Shown piece after piece: positions 1-5,534 of a DNA stretch of 5,534 nt (the first letter of the stretch is position 1; the number at the start of each line of letters is the position of its first letter). The stretch comes from an uncultured Candidatus Saccharibacteria bacterium. Its GTDB lineage: Bacteria > Patescibacteriota > Saccharimonadia > Saccharimonadales > Saccharimonadaceae. The position numbers and the translations under genes are program-made. Where the stretch lies: NCBI GenBank assembly GCA_946187605.1, contig CAMHRH010000056.1:1-5534 (forward strand), in the 5' to 3' direction. The notes beneath the pieces are model-generated. The model was not told where the DNA came from. It saw only the letters and a program-made list of their open reading frames with translations, and searched no databases.

Positions 1-2010
1 AATCTCATTCACTAAAGTCGATTTGCCAGAACCAGACACGCCAGAAACAACCGTCATTACTCCTAATGGAAATTTAACGTCAATATTCTTTAGGTTGTTT
101 TCGCGCGCGCCAATCACTTCAAGGTAGCGATTCGTCACTTTGCGACGCTTCTTTGGCGCATCGATTTTTTCCGCACCAGATATATAGCGTCCCGTAATCG
201 AATCCGGGTTCTTTGCAACTTCTTGCGGCGTACCAGCCGCAATTACTTTTCCGCCATTTATACCTGCGCCAGGACCAATGTCGACGAGATAATCTGCCTG
301 CATAATCGTATCGTGGTCATGCTCGACCACAATTACAGTATTCTTAAGATCGCGCAGATGCTTTAAAGTCGCAATCAAGCGGTCGTTATCGCGTTGATGA
401 AGGCCAATCGATGGCTCATCCAATACATAAAGCACACCCTGAAGACCAGAACCAATCTGCGTCGCCAAACGAATACGCTGCGCCTCACCGCCTGACAAAG
501 TCGCCGCAGAGCGTCCTAACTCAAGATAGTTCAAGCCAACATCCTTCATGAAGCCGACTCGCGCTTTTATTTCTTTCAAAATCGGCCCAGCTATCATCTG
601 CTCATTTTCCGATAAGCCCAAATCTGAATTTAAGACTTCTAGCGTTTGCTCAACATCCATTGCGCACATATCCATAATATTTAAATCATGTATCGTAATC
701 GCCAAGACGACCGGCTTCAAGCGTGCCCCATGACAAGTCTGACATACACGCTCGCGCATAAAGCGCTCAATATCTTTGCGGACAAAGTCCGACTCTGTCT
801 CTTTATAGCGTTTCTCGAGATTCGGAATCACGCCTTCATAAACCGCATCATATTCATACCCATTACTCAACTTTACGCGATATCTATCGTCGCCCGTACC
901 ATATAAAATCTTCTGAATCGCCTCATCAGACAGCTCGCGAATCGGCTGACGCACCGAAAAACCATGCTTCTCGCCAACCGCCGTCAAGCGTTTTAACCAC
1001 CAAGAATCTTGATTAATACGATTGTATGGGCGAATGCCGCCCTCCGCAATTGTCAAATTCGGATTCAAAACCAAACTAGGATCAATCTCCATGCGCGTAC
1101 CAAGGCCAGTACAAGTAGGGCAGGCCCCCTGCGGAGCGTTAAAAGAGAAAAGACGCGGTTCGAGCTCTGGGATTAATTCATCTGGATGATTCGGGCAGGC
1201 ATAACGCTGCGAATAAGTCACAACCTCAGCGTCACTCGTATTAATATTATTTTGCCCAATTGCGACTGACTGATCGCGAATGCAAAGCACCTTCATAATG
1301 CCATCACCAAGCTCCAATGCCTGCTCGACTGAGCCAGAAACACGGCTCTCCATATCTGGCGCCATCACGAAGCGGTCGACGATTATTTCGATATCATGAC
1401 GCAAATTCTTATCAAGCTCTGGCCACTCATCAAGAGCATAAATAACCCCATCAACGCGCGCACGCGCAAAACCTTTTGCCAGATATTGGTCACCAATATG
1501 CGAAAAAGAACCTTTTTTCTGCGTAACGATTGGCGCCAGAACCATCAACTTACTTGCCGTCGGCCACTCCATTACCTTGTCGATAATATCCTGCGTCGTA
1601 CGCCGCGCAACCTCGTTATGACAAATCGGACAATGTGGCACACCGATGCGCGCAAAAAGAAGACGCAGATAGTCATATATCTCCGTCACAGTTGCAACCG
1701 TCGAACGCGGATTACGTGAAGTTGACTTTTGGTCAATCGAAATCGCCGGACTAAGGCCTGTAATCATATCGACATCGGGCTTATCCATCACACCAAGGAA
1801 CATGCGCGCATAGCTAGACAACGACTCAACATAGCGACGCTGTCCCTCAGCATAAATTGTGTCAAACGCCAAGGATGATTTACCAGAGCCAGAAAGTCCC
1901 GTAATAACTACAAGCTTATCGCGCGGAATATCAATATCGATGTTCTTAAGATTGTTCGCACGCGCACCACGAATTCGAATCTTATCCCCATCAAAAGAAT
2001 TCACGTCCAT
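1..2010 (-). CDS. uvrA: UvrA, excinuclease ABC subunit A (N-terminal 670 residues; C-terminus outside window)
   Basis: This is the DNA-damage recognition ATPase of nucleotide excision repair, which acts as a cytoplasmic dimer that loads UvrB on lesions. I translated the minus strand from the ATG at 2010-2008 and found the frame open to base 1. Visible motifs are Walker A of ATPase I (GLSGSGKS, about residues 38-45), a CPIC pair (C127/C130), the UvrB-binding and insertion region, ACPNH (272-275) with CPTC (C297/C300) flanking the family hallmark ELEPRLFSF, CQTCHG (423-428), the ABC signature LSGGE (505-509), Walker B and Q-loop region DEPSIGLHQ (531-539), the H-loop VVEHD (561-565), and the second Walker A GVSGSGKS (657-664). 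Full-length UvrA is roughly 940 residues, so about 270 residues of ATPase II lie to the left. The start is supported by alignment with the usual UvrA N-terminus (IRGARANNLKNI) and by a promoter that fits it exactly. One oddity is that the first Cys pair of one zinc module reads CXXH. Confidence 0.98.
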   Translation of the reverse strand, partial: MDVNSFDGDKIRIRGARANNLKNIDIDIPRDKLVVITGLSGSGKSSLAFDTIYAEGQRRYVESLSSYARMFLGVMDKPDVDMITGLSPAISIDQKSTSRNPRSTVATVTEIYDYLRLLFARIGVPHCPICHNEVARRTTQDIIDKVMEWPTASKLMVLAPIVTQKKGSFSHIGDQYLAKGFARARVDGVIYALDEWPELDKNLRHDIEIIVDRFVMAPDMESRVSGSVEQALELGDGIMKVLCIRDQSVAIGQNNINTSDAEVVTYSQRYACPNHPDELIPELEPRLFSFNAPQGACPTCTGLGTRMEIDPSLVLNPNLTIAEGGIRPYNRINQDSWWLKRLTAVGEKHGFSVRQPIRELSDEAIQKILYGTGDDRYRVKLSNGYEYDAVYEGVIPNLEKRYKETESDFVRKDIERFMRERVCQTCHGARLKPVVLAITIHDLNIMDMCAMDVEQTLEVLNSDLGLSENEQMIAGPILKEIKARVGFMKDVGLNYLELGRSAATLSGGEAQRIRLATQIGSGLQGVLYVLDEPSIGLHQRDNDRLIATLKHLRDLKNTVIVVEHDHDTIMQADYLVDIGPGAGINGGKVIAAGTPQEVAKNPDSITGRYISGAEKIDAPKKRRKVTNRYLEVIGARENNLKNIDVKFPLGVMTVVSGVSGSGKSTLVNEI

Positions 2011-2016
2011 CTGTTA

Positions 2017-2045
2017 ATTATATCAAATTTTCACCAAAAAGTCAA
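2017..2045 (-). promoter_or_regulatory. Near-consensus sigma70-type promoter of uvrA
   Basis: On the minus strand, TTGACT (plus-strand 2045-2040) is followed after exactly 17 bp by a perfect TATAAT (2022-2017). Only 6 nt (TAACAG) separate the -10 box from the uvrA ATG. With standard -10 to +1 spacing, transcription would begin at or next to the A of the ATG, giving a leaderless mRNA with no room for a Shine-Dalgarno site. I saw no LexA-like palindrome in the spacer, so SOS control is not supported. Confidence 0.85.
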
Positions 2046-2053
2046 TCAGGGCA

Positions 2054-2062
2054 TGAGATAAT
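2054..2062 (+). promoter_or_regulatory. Extended -10 promoter of the HAD-like gene
   Basis: TGaGATAAT is an extended -10 element (TGn plus a hexamer with one mismatch to TATAAT). The hexamer ends 6 nt before the ATG at 2069, the same spacing as for uvrA. There is no recognisable -35 hexamer at the expected distance, which is common for extended -10 promoters. It lies back-to-back with the uvrA promoter in a 58-bp divergent spacer, and a leaderless transcript is predicted. Confidence 0.6.
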
Positions 2063-2068
2063 ATAGCT

Positions 2069-2473
2069 ATGGACATCTATCTCGACATCTATGGCACGCT
2101 CATCGCTAGTGCATCCTCAATCGCTGATCGCGAAGCTCTCCTAAATTATCTCCTAGATAATTTTTCCGGTCGTATTCATTGGCTCACATCCTACTCCGAG
2201 CCGCGCATCAGGGAAGTACTCGCACGCGAATATAACGAAGAATTGCTCGAACGCCTAATTAACTCAGTTAAATACCAACCCTATAACTACCACAAAACAG
2301 ATGGCATAGACTTTACAAAAAAGTTCATTTGGCTAGACGACAATCTCACCGAAGCAGATTACTATACGCTGAAAGAGTACGGCGCACTCGATAACCAAAT
2401 CCACATCGACCCACACGATTCGTATGCGATTTCGAATGCCCTAAAACTAATTCGGTCTATTCACCAGAGTTAG
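2069..2473 (+). CDS. Small cap-less HAD-like hydrolase (134 aa), substrate unknown
   Basis: This is a short haloacid-dehalogenase-superfamily protein, probably a cytoplasmic phosphatase-like enzyme; its substrate cannot be read from the sequence. Motif I is YLDIYGTLI (residues 4-12), with the expected nucleophile D6 but Tyr at position 8 in place of the usual second Asp of DxDGT. Motif II is WLTSYS (T40 or S41), the likely lysine of motif III is K76 in KTDGID, and motif IV is the acidic pair D90-D91 in FIWLDDN. The motifs are too close together for a C1 or C2 cap domain, so this is a bare Rossmann-like core. DxYGT is the normal motif I of L-2-haloacid dehalogenases, but those are larger and capped, so I do not assign that activity. 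The start is fixed by motif I, which begins within five residues of the ATG, and by the promoter just upstream. The gene is divergent from uvrA and overlaps the sulfatase remnant by 17 bp at the 3' ends. Similar small HAD proteins are familiar to me from Patescibacteria, which is memory rather than a search. Confidence 0.75.
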   Translation: MDIYLDIYGTLIASASSIADREALLNYLLDNFSGRIHWLTSYSEPRIREVLAREYNEELLERLINSVKYQPYNYHKTDGIDFTKKFIWLDDNLTEADYYTLKEYGALDNQIHIDPHDSYAISNALKLIRSIHQS

Positions 2474-2777
2474 CTTCATTGCTGTCGCGTATCTCGTAAT
2501 AACTTTTGCCCAGCAAATTGTTGTTATAGAAAATTGAACGCTTAGATAATTCCTCATTAAAGGCGTCGAAGCCCATCTCCTCAGCTAAGGTATCCTTATC
2601 TGAAAAGAGATTCGTGCCAAGAGCTAATCTGTCGTCGTCCATCTTCGCCCCTAAAGCCGCCAAAGTCGTAGGGAACATATCCATCGCAGTAAAAACGCCC
2701 GCCATCACAATAGTCGTATCGTCATAAAAAGATTGCTCTTTTATCCACTTCGCATAACTATCTTGCAGTATGGCGCA
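2457..2777 (-). pseudogene. Decayed C-terminal remnant of an LTA-synthase/phosphoglycerol-transferase-type sulfatase
   Basis: The minus-strand frame is open from just after an in-frame TGA (2780-2778) to a TAG at 2459-2457. Two conserved pieces of the membrane sulfatase family are fused. The upstream piece ends KWIKEQSFYDDTTIV, which matches the strand that normally runs into the catalytic GDH motif. The downstream piece begins FTAMDMFPTTLAALGAK and continues with DRLALGTNLFS, which is the C-terminal end of the domain. The segment that should lie between them, including the GDH metal ligands, is missing, and the N-terminal membrane helices and catalytic Thr region are absent too. A GTG at 2708 could be called as the start of an 83-residue ORF, but that would begin inside the old gene, and no promoter or ribosome site fits it. 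Beyond the TGA the frame meets another stop (TAG at 2789-2787). I infer a degraded gene. The intact enzymes transfer phosphoglycerol-type groups to surface glycopolymers outside the membrane. Confidence 0.75.
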
Positions 2778-2813
2778 TCAAGCATACTAATGCCACAGCA
2801 AAAGCGACATCTA

Positions 2814-2822
2814 TGCTAAGAT
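2814..2822 (+). promoter_or_regulatory. Extended -10 promoter of the murL-murD2 operon
   Basis: TGcTAAGAT is an extended -10 element whose hexamer ends 6 nt before the murL ATG at 2829, the same geometry as the other two promoters in the window. No -35 match is seen 16-18 bp upstream. The site sits just beyond the recognisable edge of the sulfatase remnant. A leaderless operon transcript is predicted, consistent with the absence of a purine-rich Shine-Dalgarno site before this ATG. Confidence 0.55.
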
Positions 2823-2828
2823 ATAAGC

Positions 2829-4241
2829 ATGAACGACGATCCATTATCGACGACGAAGCAATCTACATCCGACACTAACGCAACACCGCAAAATGCCCTC
2901 GAAATCCGCAACAAGTACGCAGAATTCATCTTCGAATCGTACAAAGTCGAGCGCACCGTAAACGGCATCCACGCTAGTTTTACTTACAGACTCGGCGAAT
3001 ATATCTTCGAGCCGACCGTAGATATCCCCATAGCCGAAATCCGAAATGAATGGATAAATAATGACTACTTGAACGAGTTATTCTTTAACTTTGGTATTAT
3101 CAACGCCATTAATTATTACAAATTAAGCCTTGCGCCGAAGTTCACTATCTCTTGCGGCGAGCTCGACAATGAGCAGAAAGATTATTTCAAAAAGCTCTTC
3201 TACAATGGGCTCGGCGAACTAATGTTTAAGAATAATCTCCTTATGCCATATGAAAGCTTCCTAGAAATCTCTGCGCCAGCACCAACCCAAAAACACGAAT
3301 TCCATTTCGATGACAATTTTAAAGGCAACCTCATCACCGTCGGTGGCGGCAAAGACTCAATAGTTACACTCGAAGCCCTCCGCAGCAGTCGCGATCAAAA
3401 TCTCTGCATGCAGTTCAACCGCAACATCTACCCAGAAAACCAAGCCGCCATCGATTGCATTCACCTCGCCGGCTATAGTACCGAACAAATCTGCAACTTC
3501 AACCTTTCTATTGATAAGCAGATACTCGAACTAAATAAGGCTGGATTTTATAACGGCCACGTACCATTCTCCGGCATGCTCGCATTTGCCTGCGCAATCG
3601 TCGCATACCTAAATAACCTTCAATATGTCGTCGTAAGCAATGAAGCTTCCGCGAACGAGGGCAATATTGCCGGTACTACTATTAATCATCAGTATTCAAA
3701 GAGCTACGAATTCGAACAAGATTTCGAAAGATATCAAAATAGATATCTCTGTCCATACATTCATTATTTCAGCCTTCTGCGATGTATGAATGAATATGAG
3801 ATTGTCCAAAAATTCATTAAATTTCCTAGCTATCTCAAAGTCTTTCGCAGCTGCAATGTTGGCACAAAAACGAACAGCTGGTGTGGCCACTGCGCAAAAT
3901 GCCTCTACGTTTATATCATGCTCTACCCATTTATTAATAGAGAAAAACTCATCAATATTTTTGGCCACAACCTGCTTGACGATGACTCACTAGGCCTAAC
4001 ATTCTATGGATTAATTAACCCCGACACTACTAAGCCATTCGAGTGTGTTGGCACACGCGACGAAATCAACTACGCCATTCAACTCGCCATAAACAACACG
4101 ACTGAACAACTGCCAAAACTCCTTGACTGGTATAAAAATAACTATCACTACAACCTCGCCGCACCGCAACAGGTAGCAAATTATTATAATCCCGAACACA
4201 ATATCCCCGAACAATATCTAAAGAGTTTACTAAGTCTATGA
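2829..4241 (+). CDS. murL: MurL-type UDP-MurNAc-L-Ala-L-Glu epimerase (PP-loop ATPase fold)
   Basis: Predicted to invert the terminal L-Glu of UDP-MurNAc-L-Ala-L-Glu to D-Glu with ATP going to AMP and PPi, a cytoplasmic step of peptidoglycan precursor synthesis first described in Xanthomonas oryzae. After a low-complexity, Ser/Thr-rich N-terminus (about 1-25), the protein shows what I recall as MurL landmarks: NYYKL (95-99), NGLGELMFKNN (126-136), the PP-loop VGGGKDS (171-177) that would bind ATP pyrophosphate, SNEASANEGN (270-279), HQYSKSYEFE (287-296), and a cysteine cluster SC-x9-CGHCAKC (C342, C352, C355, C358) that may bind metal. There are no membrane segments or signal peptide. The start follows the promoter spacing and is the first ATG available. 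Its stop overlaps the ATG of the ligase by 4 bp (ATGA), implying translational coupling with the enzyme that would make its substrate. The general alternative is another PP-loop ATPase of unknown role, but adjacency to a MurD-family gene makes MurL much the best reading. Confidence 0.85.
   Translation: MNDDPLSTTKQSTSDTNATPQNALEIRNKYAEFIFESYKVERTVNGIHASFTYRLGEYIFEPTVDIPIAEIRNEWINNDYLNELFFNFGIINAINYYKLSLAPKFTISCGELDNEQKDYFKKLFYNGLGELMFKNNLLMPYESFLEISAPAPTQKHEFHFDDNFKGNLITVGGGKDSIVTLEALRSSRDQNLCMQFNRNIYPENQAAIDCIHLAGYSTEQICNFNLSIDKQILELNKAGFYNGHVPFSGMLAFACAIVAYLNNLQYVVVSNEASANEGNIAGTTINHQYSKSYEFEQDFERYQNRYLCPYIHYFSLLRCMNEYEIVQKFIKFPSYLKVFRSCNVGTKTNSWCGHCAKCLYVYIMLYPFINREKLINIFGHNLLDDDSLGLTFYGLINPDTTKPFECVGTRDEINYAIQLAINNTTEQLPKLLDWYKNNYHYNLAAPQQVANYYNPEHNIPEQYLKSLLSL
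4221..4241 (+). promoter_or_regulatory. ATGA stop/start overlap coupling murL to murD2
   Basis: The murD2 ATG (4238-4240) overlaps the murL TGA (4239-4241). The nearest purine-rich tract, AAGAG at 4221-4225, lies 12 nt before the ATG, too far and too weak for a good Shine-Dalgarno site. Initiation of the ligase probably depends on ribosomes terminating murL, which would keep ligase and epimerase in fixed proportion. Confidence 0.65.
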
Positions 4242-5533
4242 AAGAACAGATTATTAATCTACTACGCAACAAAAGCATCCTAATTCTCGGATTTGGCAGA
4301 GAAGGGCGCAGCTCATACAATTTTATCCGCAAGGAATTGCCAGAAGCCATAATCGCCATCGCCGATCAAAACAGCATCACCGACGAAAATGTTGTAAAAA
4401 ATACAACAATTATCTCCGGTGACAATTATCTGGAAGCTTGCAAAGACTATGACATTGTCTTAAAGGCTCCAGGCGTCATCATTAAAGACTCACTCGACCA
4501 AGCAACAAAAGCTAAAATTACCAGCCAAACCGACTTGTTCATGCGCATTTATCGCGACCAAATCATCGGAGTTACTGGCACGAAAGGGAAAAGCACTACT
4601 AGCTCACTCATTCATCACGTATTGTCACATGCAGGCTTCGATTCAAAACTCGTCGGCAATATCGGAAAACCATGTTTCGATATCATCGACGAGATTAAGC
4701 CTGAGACTCAAATCGTTTACGAGCTATCCGCTCATCAACTCGAATTTATCCAAGCTAGCCCACATATTGCCGTACTTCTAAATATTTACGAGGAGCACTT
4801 CGACCACTACACGACGCCAGACGATTATTACCAAGCGAAGAAAAATATATATCGTTACCAAACGACCAACGATTTGTTAATCTACGGAGACATTTATCAA
4901 CACGCTACGCCAGAAGAGCTCAACCAAGCAAAAAGCTACAAAATTGACATCACTCGTACCGAAATCGTCCCACCAAGTCAAATCCGCACTAAGCTGATCG
5001 GTGAGCATAATATGCGCAATATTCAAGTCGCCGCCGCAATCGCATATGCACTCCGTATAAACGGAGAAACATTCAGCGAAGCTGTTGCAAGTTTCGAACC
5101 GCTACCTCATCGTCTAGAATATGTTGGCACATTTCATAATATCAAGTTCTATAATGATTCGATCGCTACCGCACAAGAGGCTACTATTAACGCCATCAAG
5201 GCAATCAATGACGTTGATACTCTCATTCTTGGCGGCATGAACCGCGGACTCGATTACCACCCACTTGTGAATTTCCTGCGCAATAGTGGCGTACGCAATA
5301 TAATACTCCTACCAGAAACTGACGCAATTTTTCAAAAGCTATTTGCCGAAGACCATTATCGACAAGGTCTTTTCGTCGTTCGAAATATGAAAGAAGCAGT
5401 CCAAAAAGCCTACGAGGTCACCGAACCAACACATAGTTGCTTGCTTTCGCCAGCCGCCGCTAGCTACAACAGCTACAAAAACTTCGAAGAACGCGGTAAT
5501 GATTTCAAAAATCAAGTCAGCATGCTACAATAG
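4238..5533 (+). CDS. murD2: MurD-family ligase, probably MurD2: UDP-MurNAc-L-Ala--L-glutamate ligase
   Basis: An ATP-dependent cytoplasmic Mur ligase adding glutamate to UDP-MurNAc-L-Ala. It is complete at 431 residues, close to the usual MurD length. The N-terminal Rossmann-like domain has GFGREGR (18-24). The central ATPase domain has GVTGTKGKSTT (111-121), ELSAHQLE (162-169), NIYEEHFDHY (182-191), and K201 in YYQAKKNIY, which matches the carbamylated lysine of MurD. The C-terminal domain has NDSIATAQEAT (306-316), LGGMNRGLDY (331-340) and LLSPAAASYNSYKNFEERG (402-420). Compared with E. coli MurD, the Ser and Phe glutamate contacts are kept (S409, F416), but the DSKAT lysine is I309 and the GGDGK lysine is R336. 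Together with the adjacent murL, these changes point to L-Glu use rather than D-Glu, as in Xanthomonas MurD2. Substrate choice is inferred; Mur-ligase identity is not in doubt. The ORF ends in TAG one base before the window edge, so further operon genes may follow. Confidence 0.88.
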   Translation: MKEQIINLLRNKSILILGFGREGRSSYNFIRKELPEAIIAIADQNSITDENVVKNTTIISGDNYLEACKDYDIVLKAPGVIIKDSLDQATKAKITSQTDLFMRIYRDQIIGVTGTKGKSTTSSLIHHVLSHAGFDSKLVGNIGKPCFDIIDEIKPETQIVYELSAHQLEFIQASPHIAVLLNIYEEHFDHYTTPDDYYQAKKNIYRYQTTNDLLIYGDIYQHATPEELNQAKSYKIDITRTEIVPPSQIRTKLIGEHNMRNIQVAAAIAYALRINGETFSEAVASFEPLPHRLEYVGTFHNIKFYNDSIATAQEATINAIKAINDVDTLILGGMNRGLDYHPLVNFLRNSGVRNIILLPETDAIFQKLFAEDHYRQGLFVVRNMKEAVQKAYEVTEPTHSCLLSPAAASYNSYKNFEERGNDFKNQVSMLQ

Positions 5534-5534
5534 T

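Noticed and set aside
136..156. PKKRRKV (residues 619-625 of UvrA), almost identical to the SV40 nuclear localisation signal
   Set aside because: It lies in the basic linker before the second ATPase domain, where many bacterial UvrA proteins have a similar P-K-x-R-R/K run. The resemblance is coincidental and not a host-targeting signal.
548..906. Two short plus-strand ORFs (548-733 and 688-906) inside uvrA
   Set aside because: Both are antisense to the conserved UvrA signature-domain region and look like no known protein.
1396..1719. 107-residue plus-strand ORF inside uvrA
   Set aside because: It runs antisense to well-conserved UvrA sequence, is rich in Arg/Thr/Asn with no recognisable domain, and has no promoter or ribosome site. 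It is a shadow frame.
2457..2708. An intact 83-residue gene starting at GTG 2708
   Set aside because: Family-matching sequence continues upstream of that codon in the same frame, and the catalytic segment is missing, so the ORF is a fragment of a larger lost gene.
2726..2743. AT-rich inverted repeat (AAAAGA / TCTTTT with a 4-nt loop) as a possible terminator
   Set aside because: The stem is only about 6 bp and nearly all A-T, there is no GC-rich core, and it falls inside the sulfatase remnant coding frame.
2778..2780. TGA read as glycine (SR1/Gracilibacteria code) to rescue the sulfatase frame
   Set aside because: A TAG follows three codons upstream in the same frame, no TGA occurs inside the other genes, and murL ends in TGA, so the standard bacterial code fits.
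2771..2796. Imperfect inverted repeat TGGCGCAT / ATGCCA before murL as an operator or attenuator
   Set aside because: The pairing needs a bulge and gives only about 6 bp with a loose loop, which is not distinguishable from chance.
3696..4359. Short ORFs opposite or out of frame with murL and murD2 (minus 3696-3968, plus 3790-3993, minus 4011-4214 and 4066-4359)
   Set aside because: All overlap strongly supported coding sequence and have no independent signals.

Overview
The window most likely comes from a small-genome bacterium of the Patescibacteria/CPR type, possibly Saccharibacteria. This is inferred from tight gene packing, a very small HAD protein of a kind I associate with that group, starts without Shine-Dalgarno sites, and a MurD/MurL-type cell-wall pair. 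No ribosomal or other phylogenetic marker is present, so the placement is tentative. TGA works as a stop codon here (murL ends in TGA and no large reading frame is interrupted by one), which argues against the SR1/Gracilibacteria code.

Layout from left to right. Bases 1-2010, minus strand, hold the first 670 codons of uvrA (nucleotide excision repair). The frame is open to the window edge and is cut just after the second Walker A motif. A compact 58-bp divergent spacer follows (2011-2068). It carries a near-consensus sigma70-type promoter for uvrA and an extended -10 promoter for the next gene, a 134-residue cap-less HAD-like protein (2069-2473, plus strand). Converging on that gene by a 17-bp overlap is a decayed C-terminal remnant of an alkaline-phosphatase/LTA-synthase-type sulfatase (2457-2777, minus strand). 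Then comes a two-gene operon on the plus strand: a 470-residue PP-loop protein that I identify as MurL (2829-4241), overlapping by 4 bp a complete MurD-family ligase (4238-5533). The window ends one base after the MurD stop codon. No gene-free stretch exceeds about 120 bp, and I saw no tRNA, rRNA, CRISPR, IS element or convincing terminator.

Functional reading. MurD2 plus MurL is the alternative route for placing D-glutamate in peptidoglycan. MurD2 ligates L-Glu to UDP-MurNAc-L-Ala, and MurL then inverts the terminal L-Glu to D-Glu using ATP, so a free D-Glu pool from MurI or a D-amino-acid transaminase is not needed. The ligase here shows substitutions at positions where classical MurD uses lysines (DSKAT to DSIAT, and GGDGK to GGMNR), which fits a changed glutamate specificity.

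Two window-wide patterns stand out. The three genes with their own promoters all have a -10 element ending exactly 6 nt before the ATG, which predicts leaderless mRNAs. Third-codon-position composition also flips with strand: T/G-rich in the minus-strand genes and C/A-rich in the plus-strand genes, consistent with replication-strand asymmetry.
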